The translations under genes and the position numbers were made by a program. A DNA stretch of 12,534 nt from Opitutaceae bacterium (GTDB taxonomy: Bacteria; Verrucomicrobiota; Verrucomicrobiia; Opitutales; Opitutaceae): NCBI GenBank assembly GCA_020847775.1, contig JADLBI010000205.1, forward strand, positions 1 through 12,534. Direction: 5' to 3'. A model generated the notes under the pieces. It did not search any database, was not told the origin of the DNA, and was given only the letters and a program-made list of their open reading frames with translations. Numbering within the stretch: the first letter of the stretch is position 1; each line of letters starts with the position of its first letter. Positions 1 through 5,248 of the stretch are shown in pieces.

Positions 1-1014
1 GAACAGGTTCCACAAGAAGTTGTTGGTCCACTTGGTCGGCGTCGTCGTCCAGGTGACTTCCAGGCCGCTGCCGATGGTGTCGCCGGCTTTGCCGCTGCCG
101 AATCGGTTGGCCCAGCCCAGCCCTTGCGCGGCCAAGCCGGCGGCCTCGGGTTCGGGGCCGACATTGTCAGCCGGCCCGGCGCCGTGGGTCTTGCCAAAGG
201 TGTGGCCGCCGGCGATGAGTGCGACGGTCTCCTCGTCGTTCATGGCCATGCGGGCGAAAGTCTCGCGAATGTCCTTGGCTGCGGCGAGCGGGTCGGGGTT
301 GCCGTTTGGTCCCTCGGGGTTGACGTAGATGAGGCCCATCTGCACGGCGGCCAGCGGATTGTCCAGATCGCGTTCGCCGGTGTGGCGCTCGTCGGCCAGC
401 CACTTCGTTTCCGCGCCCCATCTCACGTCCTCCTCCGGTTCCCACACGTCGGCGCGACCGCCGCCAAAGCCGAGGGTTTTGAAGCCCATCGATTCAAGCG
501 CGCAATTGCCGGCGAGCACCAGCAGGTCGGCCCAGGAAATCTGGTTGCCGTATTTCTGCTTGATGGGCCAGAGCAGGCGGCGGGCCTTGTCGAGGTTGAC
601 GTTGTCGGGCCAGGAATTGAGGGGCGCGAAACGCTGTTGCCCCGTGCCCGCGCCACCGCGACCGTCGCCGATGCGATAGGTGCCGGCCGCATGCCAGGCC
701 ATGCGCACAAAGAGCGGCCCGTAATGGCCGAAGTCGGCCGGCCACCAGTCCTGCGAATCGGTCATCAGCGCGTAGAGGTCCTTTTTCAAAGCCTGATAAT
801 CGAGCCGCTGGAACGCCTCGGCGTAATCGAACCCGCGGTCCATCGGATCAGTCAGCGCGGAGTTCTGGTGCAGCACCTTCAGGTTGATTTGATTGGGCCA
901 CCAATCGCGATTGGTCGGACCGCCGCTGGTGGCGTGGCCGGGTTTCGGCATGGTGCCGTGCAGGTGGGGAAAGGGGCATTTGCCGCCGCCGGTTTCAGTA
1001 TGAGGTGAGTCCAT
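1..1014 (-). CDS. katG: Catalase-peroxidase KatG, N-terminal part (cut by window edge)
   Basis: Bifunctional heme enzyme that destroys hydrogen peroxide by catalase and peroxidase activity. I translated 338 codons on the minus strand from the ATG at 1014 to the window edge with no stop; the family is about 720-750 residues, so roughly the N-terminal heme domain is present and the C-terminal half lies outside. Seen directly: distal-pocket motif VRMAWHAAGTYR with R104, W107 and H108; D137 in SWPDN; Y230 in GLIYVNPEGPNG; M256 in FARMAMNDEE; proximal heme ligand H271 in AGGHTFGKTHGAG. W107, Y230 and M256 are the residues of the family's Trp-Tyr-Met covalent adduct needed for catalase activity, so the protein looks functional. 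The start is supported by GGAG at 1024-1021, six bases before the ATG, the clearest ribosome site in the window. It is divergent from oxyR and very likely an OxyR target. Confidence 0.97.
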   Translation of the reverse strand, partial: MDSPHTETGGGKCPFPHLHGTMPKPGHATSGGPTNRDWWPNQINLKVLHQNSALTDPMDRGFDYAEAFQRLDYQALKKDLYALMTDSQDWWPADFGHYGPLFVRMAWHAAGTYRIGDGRGGAGTGQQRFAPLNSWPDNVNLDKARRLLWPIKQKYGNQISWADLLVLAGNCALESMGFKTLGFGGGRADVWEPEEDVRWGAETKWLADERHTGERDLDNPLAAVQMGLIYVNPEGPNGNPDPLAAAKDIRETFARMAMNDEETVALIAGGHTFGKTHGAGPADNVGPEPEAAGLAAQGLGWANRFGSGKAGDTIGSGLEVTWTTTPTKWTNNFLWNLF

Positions 1015-1020
1015 GATTTT

Positions 1021-1024
1021 CTCC
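1021..1024 (-). promoter_or_regulatory. Shine-Dalgarno sequence of katG
   Basis: GGAG on the minus strand (CTCC on plus), six bases upstream of the katG ATG. It fixes the start at 1014 and is notable because most other genes here have no clear ribosome binding site. Confidence 0.75.
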
Positions 1025-1059
1025 GGTTGTGCGCTGTGTTTATGTATGATCGGGGTTCG

Positions 1060-1076
1060 GGCCAAGGATCTTGGCC
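1060..1076 (-). other. Hairpin in the katG 5' leader
   Basis: A perfect 7-bp inverted repeat, GGCCAAG / CTTGGCC, with a 3-base loop, lies between the inferred katG start point (near 1095) and its ribosome site. It could be an RNA stem affecting katG mRNA stability, a protein-binding dyad, or chance. There is no T-tract, so it is not a typical terminator. Confidence 0.4.
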
Positions 1077-1101
1077 GCGGGACCAAGGAGGTGAAGGCCG
1101 C

Positions 1102-1130
1102 ATTAAACCAAATCCGGGGCTATTGTTGAA
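1102..1130 (-). promoter_or_regulatory. Candidate sigma70-type promoter of katG
   Basis: On the minus strand, TTCAAC (1130-1125, weak -35, three of six) is separated by 17 bases from TTTAAT (1107-1102, -10, five of six). The weak -35 directly abuts the last OxyR half-site at 1131, the geometry expected of an OxyR-activated promoter. The predicted start near 1095 leaves a leader of about 80 bases. This is read by eye only. Confidence 0.45.
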
Positions 1131-1167
1131 ATACTTTATTCCTCTTAGCATTATAGGCAACACCTAT
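1120..1167. promoter_or_regulatory. OxyR operator: five half-sites at 11-base spacing between katG and oxyR
   Basis: The E. coli OxyR consensus is four half-sites, ATAG-N7-CTAT-N7-ATAG-N7-CTAT, one per subunit of a tetramer. Here ATAC (1131), CTCT (1142), ATAG (1153) and CTAT (1164) follow that pattern with 14 of 16 bases correct, and a further perfect CTAT lies one step upstream at 1120. The last half-site overlaps the oxyR start codon. Its edge at 1131 abuts the katG -35, fitting activation of katG. It also covers the inferred oxyR -10 and start point, fitting autorepression of oxyR. Confidence 0.8.
1126..1154 (+). promoter_or_regulatory. Candidate oxyR promoter
   Basis: TTGAAA (1126-1131, five of six to the -35 consensus), 17 bases, then CATTAT (1149-1154, four of six to the -10). 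The predicted start is near 1161, only about five bases before the oxyR ATG, which has no Shine-Dalgarno sequence. Its -35 overlaps the katG -35 on the other strand, so polymerase may serve only one gene at a time. Moderate support, by eye. Confidence 0.4.
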
Positions 1168-2053
1168 GGAAATGCATCAACTCCGTTACGTGGTGGCCCT
1201 CGCCCGCGTCCGCAATTTTTCGCGCGCGGCCGAGCAATGCAACGTGGCGCAGCCCTCGCTCAGCCAGCAGATCCTCAAGCTCGAAGCCGAGCTTGGCGAA
1301 CGACTCTTCGAGCGCCGCATGCGCCATGTGCGGCTCACCGCGCATGGCACGGCGTTTCTGCAACGCGCCGTGCGCATCCTGGAGGAGGTCGATGCCGCGA
1401 AACGGGAAGCCGGCGACGCCCTCGATCTTAAGCGAGGTGCCGTCGCGATCGGTGTGCTCCCCACCATCGCGCCCTACGCTTTGCCGCCCATCATGGCGCG
1501 CTTCAGCCGGCAATTTCCCGGAGTGGACATCACCGTGCACGAAGACACCACCGCGCGTCTGCTCAAGCTCGTGCACGATTATGAAATCGATTTCGCGGTC
1601 GTCAGTGATCCGATCAACGATAGCCGCCTCGCCGTCACCGAGCTTTTCACCGAGGAACTGGTGCTCGCCCTGCCGCCCAAGCATCCGCTCGGCAAGAAGC
1701 GTGCGATCACCGCCGCCGACATCCAGCACGAAAAACTCATCGTACTGAAAGCCGGGCACTGCCTCGGCGATCAAGTGCTGGACTTTTGCGAGCGTCAGCA
1801 GATGAAACCGCACATCGGTTTTCGCAGCGCCCAGCTCGAAACCGTCCAGGAACTGGTCTGCTCCGGCCTCGGCCTCTCGCTCGTGCCCGCGATGGCCAAA
1901 CGCACCGGCACGCGACGCGCCCCGGATTACCGGTCGCTCCAATCCCCCCGTCCCCAACGCAAAATCATGCTCGTCTGGCCGAAACTGCGCCCGCCCGGCC
2001 GCGCCGCCGCGGAATTGGTGAAACTGTTCACCGGCCAACCGAAGGCAAATTGA
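1166..2053 (+). CDS. oxyR: Hydrogen-peroxide sensor and transcription regulator OxyR (LysR family)
   Basis: LysR-type regulator of 295 residues, the usual length. An N-terminal winged helix-turn-helix is seen at about 3-62 (FSRAAEQCNVAQPSLSQQI), then a linker helix and a periplasmic-binding-like sensor domain from about 91. What makes it OxyR rather than a generic LysR protein is the pair C199 and C208 in GHCLGDQVLDFC, at the same positions as the E. coli peroxidatic and resolving cysteines, plus T100, T129, H198 and D202, which match peroxide-pocket residues known in OxyR; an Arg at 265 lies near the E. coli R266. The start ATG 1166 gives MEMHQLRYV; ATG 1172 is an alternative. There is no ribosome site, and the start overlaps the OxyR operator. 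It is divergent from katG, its likely target. Confidence 0.93.
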   Translation: MEMHQLRYVVALARVRNFSRAAEQCNVAQPSLSQQILKLEAELGERLFERRMRHVRLTAHGTAFLQRAVRILEEVDAAKREAGDALDLKRGAVAIGVLPTIAPYALPPIMARFSRQFPGVDITVHEDTTARLLKLVHDYEIDFAVVSDPINDSRLAVTELFTEELVLALPPKHPLGKKRAITAADIQHEKLIVLKAGHCLGDQVLDFCERQQMKPHIGFRSAQLETVQELVCSGLGLSLVPAMAKRTGTRRAPDYRSLQSPRPQRKIMLVWPKLRPPGRAAAELVKLFTGQPKAN

Positions 2054-2064
2054 CCCATGCCCAT

Positions 2065-2077
2065 GAGGGACGCCCTC
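2065..2077. terminator. Short hairpin between convergent oxyR and bcp-like gene
   Basis: GAGGG / CCCTC with a 3-base loop in the 40-base gap between the two stops. The stem is only 5 bp and no T-tract follows, so termination here is a guess from position. Confidence 0.25.
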
Positions 2078-2093
2078 GACCCCGGGCGATGAT

Positions 2094-2570
2094 TCACTCC
2101 CGCGTCAGTAGCGCCGCGCGCACTTGCGCCGCGTGATCAGCCGTATCCACTTTCTCGATCACCGCCAACACCGTGCCATCCGTATCGATCACATAGGCGG
2201 CGCGCCGCGGGCCGTGAAACGTGCGCCCATACATTTTCTTTTCGACCACCGAGTCCGTCGCTTGCGCAAATAAATCGTCCGGGTCGCTCGCCAGCGTGTA
2301 AGCAATCCCCTTCTTCGCCGCGTATCTTTTGTGCGAACCGCAGGTGTCGCGACTAAGCGCGATGAGATTGAAACCAGCCGCTTCAAACTCCGCCGTGTGT
2401 TTCGCCAAGTCGTCGTTCTGCCGATCACACCCCGGCGTGTTGTTCTTCATATAAACCGAAACAATGGTCGGGCGCGTCAACAAATCCTGAAACGCAACCT
2501 CCCTCTCTTCATCGTGTTGCACAATCTTCAGCTTGAATTTCAGTTTCAATTTCTGCCCGACGGAGATCAT
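2094..2570 (-). CDS. Bcp/PrxQ-like peroxiredoxin (AhpC/TSA fold)
   Basis: Thiol peroxidase of the thioredoxin fold that reduces hydrogen or organic peroxides, presumably cytoplasmic. From the ATG at 2570 it is 158 residues, typical of Bcp (about 155). The peroxidatic cysteine is C48 in NNTPGC, after VSVYMK, where Bcp proteins have YPKDNTPGC; the supporting Arg is in GPRRAAYVID (122-123), and KKMYGRTFHG matches the family's KKMYG motif. The usual Bcp resolving cysteine five residues after C48 is Asp here; the only other cysteine is C77 in SRDTCGSH. An upstream TTG at 2654 would add 28 residues unlike the family and leave only 11 bases to the divergent gene, so I prefer the ATG, though neither start has a good ribosome site. 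Its place beside katG-oxyR fits peroxide defence, but no OxyR site was seen in front of it. Confidence 0.85.
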   Translation of the reverse strand: MISVGQKLKLKFKLKIVQHDEEREVAFQDLLTRPTIVSVYMKNNTPGCDRQNDDLAKHTAEFEAAGFNLIALSRDTCGSHKRYAAKKGIAYTLASDPDDLFAQATDSVVEKKMYGRTFHGPRRAAYVIDTDGTVLAVIEKVDTADHAAQVRAALLTRE

Positions 2571-2665
2571 GGCAACCAACGAGCGGCAGGTGGCCCAGCG
2601 CGTCAAATCCAAGATTTTTGCGTCGGCTTTGACTCGCCGCGGAATTTCCCCCAACCTGCCGCCGA

Positions 2666-3127
2666 ATGAAGTCGGTCAAAATCCCTGCGTTTGAGCTTTT
2701 TCTTCACGAGATGATCCCGCTCGCGAAGATGATGGGCGTTGGCGTGGAGGTCAGCGACGACCGTTCACTCACCCTCAAGGCCCCGAAGGAGCAGAACAAA
2801 AATTCGCTCAACACCGCGTTCGGCGGCAGCCTCGTTTCCCTCGCCACGCTGGCCGGCTACGGTGTCGTGTGGGAGTTGATGAAAAACGAAAAAGGCGCGG
2901 ACAAGAGCGAGTGGCGCATCGTCGTCAAAGAAAGCCGCGCCGCCTACCGCCGTCCCGTCATCGGCGACCTGCGCGCCATCTGCGAACGCCCCGCGCAAGC
3001 CGCCATCGCGGAGTTCAAAGAGGCGCTTGCGCGCTACGGCCAGGCCAAACTCAAGCTGCACGCCAAGGTCATCGCAGAAGGCCGGACCGCCGTGGACGTC
3101 ACCGCCGCATACGTCGTCTCACGGTAA
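2666..3127 (+). CDS. Putative hotdog-fold thioesterase, YiiD C-terminal domain type
   Basis: A 153-residue protein filled by one hotdog domain of the putative thioesterase family named after the C-terminal half of E. coli YiiD. Seen: an N-terminal helix (residues 7-23), then NSLNTAFGGSLVSLATLAGY at about 47-66, which matches the family's conserved GTAFGGSL segment at the start of the hotdog helix, and beta strands ending in KLHAKVIAEGRTAVDVTAAYV, as in acyl-CoA or acyl-carrier thioesterases. The expected reaction is hydrolysis of an acyl thioester; the substrate is unknown. In E. coli YiiD the domain is fused to an acetyltransferase; here it stands alone. It is divergent from the bcp-like gene with a 95-base gap that could hold both promoters. 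No clear ribosome site precedes the ATG. Confidence 0.8.
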   Translation: MKSVKIPAFELFLHEMIPLAKMMGVGVEVSDDRSLTLKAPKEQNKNSLNTAFGGSLVSLATLAGYGVVWELMKNEKGADKSEWRIVVKESRAAYRRPVIGDLRAICERPAQAAIAEFKEALARYGQAKLKLHAKVIAEGRTAVDVTAAYVVSR

Positions 3128-3132
3128 GCCAC

Positions 3133-3149
3133 GCCTGCTTGTCGCAGGC
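3133..3149. terminator. Hairpin between convergent thioesterase and membrane-protein genes
   Basis: Perfect GCCTGC / GCAGGC stem with loop TTGTC, six bases after the thioesterase stop and about 20 bases after the opposing stop. It lacks a T-tract. Position suggests a shared transcript end; a small dispersed repeat is also possible. Confidence 0.4.
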
Positions 3150-3170
3150 CGGGATTGCCGCCACAAATAA

Positions 3171-3539
3171 TCACCGCCCCATTCGGCGGTCATCGCGTTC
3201 CTTCAGCCACACGACGAAGAACACGCCAAGCAACGCGATCGCAAAGAACGCCATGAGCGAGAGCCACGAGGCCACTGGGCGCGCCAAGTTGAGCGGACAA
3301 AACGCCTGGTGCCCCAGCATGATCAACAGAATGATCACCGTGTTCTGCCATTGCCGGTCGCCAAAACCCATGCAGCGCAGACCGCCCCACACCAAGCCCA
3401 CCATCATCGCTGACAAGAGATAATGCTCCGGCAGACCCGGATTTGCCACGATCCCCGCGCCGGCAAAAACCACGGCCACCGCCGCGACGATTTGGTTGGA
3501 AATTCGCCGCAGCGAAAGAGGATGGGGTTCGTCAGACAT
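3171..3539 (-). CDS. Small integral membrane protein, four predicted helices, function unknown
   Basis: I do not recognise this 122-residue protein. Hydrophobic stretches at about 15-32, 40-57, 65-80 and 91-112 suggest four membrane helices. The N-terminus (MSDEPHPLSLRRI) and the C-terminus (WLKERDDRRMGR) are both charged and, with an even number of helices, should lie on the same side; the basic ends favour the cytoplasm. There are two cysteines (56 and 81) and no catalytic motif. It starts 24 bases after the dUTPase stop on the same strand, so the two are probably co-transcribed, but nothing in the sequence shows a functional link. No Shine-Dalgarno sequence is seen. It looks like a real gene from its clean hydrophobic pattern and its fit between neighbours. 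Confidence 0.75.
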   Translation of the reverse strand: MSDEPHPLSLRRISNQIVAAVAVVFAGAGIVANPGLPEHYLLSAMMVGLVWGGLRCMGFGDRQWQNTVIILLIMLGHQAFCPLNLARPVASWLSLMAFFAIALLGVFFVVWLKERDDRRMGR

Positions 3540-3563
3540 TAGGGCGCGCGATTATTACCTTGC

Positions 3564-3935
3564 TCAGATATGCTTCGAATCGGCTTCGTCCTTTTTAGCG
3601 TAGCCGCTGTCCTGGCGCTGATGGTTGACCGCGTTCTTCTTGAGATACGCTTGGTAAACATCGTCGGCCGTCATGCCCAGTGTTTGCGCGAGCGACACGA
3701 GAAAGTGGAACAGATCAACCACCTCGACCTTGGCGTTTTGCTCGTCGAATTTTTGGTATTTCGCCCACCACTTCCACGGCACGCTGTCGATCAGCTCGGC
3801 CGTCTCCTGCTGCATCGCGCGCGTGTAGTTGAGGATCCACTTGGCCTTCTCCTCGTCGGTCGGCGGCGGCAGATTGACGCCAATGCGCTGGTTGAGCGCG
3901 TCCTGCATGCGGAAGATTTCTTCGAGCTTGTCCAT
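3564..3935 (-). CDS. dUTP diphosphatase, dimeric all-alpha type (MazG superfamily)
   Basis: Probably hydrolyses dUTP to dUMP and diphosphate, keeping uracil out of DNA and supplying thymidylate synthesis. The 123-residue protein shows the paired acidic metal-binding motifs of the all-alpha NTP pyrophosphatases: E44xxE47xxD50 in QQETAELIDS and E71xxD74 in KVEVVDLFHFLVSLA. The features that point to dUTPase rather than MazG or dCTPase are PWKWW right after the first motif and NAVNHQRQDSGY near the end, like the N-x-x-x-RQDNGY motif of Campylobacter- and phage-type dimeric dUTPases. It is shorter than many members (150-230 residues), lacking their inserted cap, so a related nucleotide (dCTP, dUDP) is possible. 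It is first of a likely two-gene operon with the membrane protein. Confidence 0.8.
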   Translation of the reverse strand: MDKLEEIFRMQDALNQRIGVNLPPPTDEEKAKWILNYTRAMQQETAELIDSVPWKWWAKYQKFDEQNAKVEVVDLFHFLVSLAQTLGMTADDVYQAYLKKNAVNHQRQDSGYAKKDEADSKHI

Positions 3936-4062
3936 GCCTGCAACGTGCGGAACGCCACCGCCGCTGGCAAGTCCGCACCACGCCCACCCGCAAATTGCTT
4001 AACCCCTGCCCCATAATCGATTGCACACTCGAAGCCGGGTGGCCCGGGAAAATATGATTGCC

Positions 4063-4085
4063 CTATCACGCTGATTCAGCGATAG
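4063..4085. other. Imperfect hairpin in the 265-base gap 3936-4200
   Basis: CTAT plus CGCTG pairs with CAGCG plus ATAG around a 3-base loop, with a 2-base bulge. It lies between the divergent dUTPase and the Arg-rich protein gene and could be an operator for either. Apart from this and a GC-rich CCGGGTGGCCCGGG stretch near 4035-4048, I see no convincing promoter or gene in this gap. An in-frame ATG at 4102 and another at 4168 could extend the following protein upstream into it. Confidence 0.3.
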
Positions 4086-4200
4086 TAAGCCCTTGTGATC
4101 GATGTCGAGCCCGTCAACGCGGCTCCGTCGGTCTTCTCACCAATCGGCTGCTCTGCCCCACTCGCGGATGAGCACCTTAGCTAAACAAATAAACACAACC

Positions 4201-5145
4201 ATGTCAGATACAGCATCGTCCGGCGCAACGGCCACCGAGCCAGCCGCGACGCCTCACGCCGCCCCGAGCGGCGAATCCACGTCGAACTTCACGTTCGGCA
4301 CCTCCCGCGGCTCAGGCTTGGCCCGCGGCAAACGCAACAGCAACGCGGCTTCCGCCGCCGCCGGTTCGCCGGCCAAAGAGGGTTATCAACCCACCGCCAT
4401 CGAAGTCATCACGCCCAAGAGCGAATACAGCAACCCGTTCGCTACGGAACCGTCCGTTGAACCCGTTGCTGAGCCCGCCGCCCCGGCACCCGCTGAAGTC
4501 TCGGCCAAAGTCGAAACGCACGCCTCGATGATCGAAAAAGCCGCTGTCAGCGCGGCCACTCCTGCCAATATTCAAGCGGTCGAGTCTAGGGCTGAACTCA
4601 ACATCCTCCCTCCTGCGGAAACCAAAATCGCCACCCAAAGCTGGGAATCCCCCCGCCACGATCACGAATCCCGCCGCCACGATGAACGCCCAACCTTCCG
4701 GCCCGAGCGCCGCGAACGCCGCGAGCGCAACGACCGTGCCGAATCCAGTGCGCCGCGCGAACGTCAGGAGCGTCGCGAATATCAGGAACGACGCGAACAC
4801 CGGGAATACTCCCCCGCCCCGCGTGCGGTTGAGTCCAAACCCACGAAATCAGGTGGTTTTCTCGGCTGGCTGAAAAGCCTGTTTGGCGGCTCATCCGCGG
4901 TCCCCGCCCAAGCCGAAGCCACATCGCACGAACCCCGCCAGCACCGCCGTCGCCATCGTGGCGGTCGCGGCCGCCAAAACTTCAATGGCGGTGAACACCG
5001 CGAACATGGCGGCCATCAGGGCGGCGAACAGCGTGAACATGGTCACGGCGGTGATCGCTCACGCCGCCGTCGCCGCGGCGGTCGTAATCGTCACGACGAC
5101 CGCGGTCCTCGCTCCGAAGGCCAGCAAGGCGGCGGCGTCATCTAA
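4201..5145 (+). CDS. Disordered Ala/Pro- and Arg/Gly-rich protein with one amphipathic helix
   Basis: No known domain recognised. From ATG 4201 it is 314 residues in four zones: a Ser/Thr/Ala/Pro-rich N-terminus (1-145); a highly charged Arg/Glu stretch (151-204, full of RRERRE and QERREY repeats); a short hydrophobic amphipathic helix GGFLGWLKSLFGG (218-230); and a His/Gly/Arg-rich tail (245-314) with RRRHRGGRGR and SRRRRRGGRNR blocks. Basic RGG-type tails usually bind RNA. The order of helix then Arg-rich tract resembles the C-terminal scaffold half of E. coli RNase E, where a helix after an Ala/Pro linker attaches the enzyme to the membrane; this is resemblance only. I chose 4201 because its N-terminus matches the composition that follows and an A-rich stretch precedes it; in-frame ATGs at 4102 and 4168 remain possible. 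It ends in a strong terminator, so it is likely monocistronic. Confidence 0.75.
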   Translation: MSDTASSGATATEPAATPHAAPSGESTSNFTFGTSRGSGLARGKRNSNAASAAAGSPAKEGYQPTAIEVITPKSEYSNPFATEPSVEPVAEPAAPAPAEVSAKVETHASMIEKAAVSAATPANIQAVESRAELNILPPAETKIATQSWESPRHDHESRRHDERPTFRPERRERRERNDRAESSAPRERQERREYQERREHREYSPAPRAVESKPTKSGGFLGWLKSLFGGSSAVPAQAEATSHEPRQHRRRHRGGRGRQNFNGGEHREHGGHQGGEQREHGHGGDRSRRRRRGGRNRHDDRGPRSEGQQGGGVI

Positions 5146-5169
5146 GCGCTACCGACACGCACCCACTTC

Positions 5170-5198
5170 AAGGCGTCCGAAAAACGGACGCCTTTTTT
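5170..5198 (+). terminator. Strong Rho-independent terminator
   Basis: GGCGTCCG / CGGACGCC forms a perfect 8-bp stem around AAAAA, extended by two A-T pairs, and is followed by six Ts (5193-5198). It lies 24 bases after the stop of the Arg-rich protein. It is the clearest terminator in the window and separates that gene from murA. The A-loop also gives some A-tract for the other strand. Confidence 0.95.
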
Positions 5199-5248
5199 AT
5201 TGGCGCGCATCATAAAGCGCGGAAGCTAAGCGGCACTACCACTCTCCC

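Noticed and set aside
124..1008. A 294-codon plus-strand open frame over katG
   Set aside because: The minus strand encodes KatG without interruption to the window edge, with all heme-pocket residues; the plus frame is its shadow.
1151..2038. A 295-codon open frame antisense to oxyR
   Set aside because: The plus-strand OxyR is unmistakable, including C199 and C208. The antisense frame is a codon-bias shadow.
2571..2654. TTG start extending the bcp-like peroxiredoxin by 28 residues
   Set aside because: The extension has no family counterpart and would leave almost no room for promoters between two divergent genes.
4102..4200. N-terminal extension of the Arg-rich protein from ATG 4102
   Set aside because: No ribosome site in front, and the extra residues differ in composition from the protein that follows; ATG 4201 behind an A-rich stretch looks more natural. 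It cannot be excluded.
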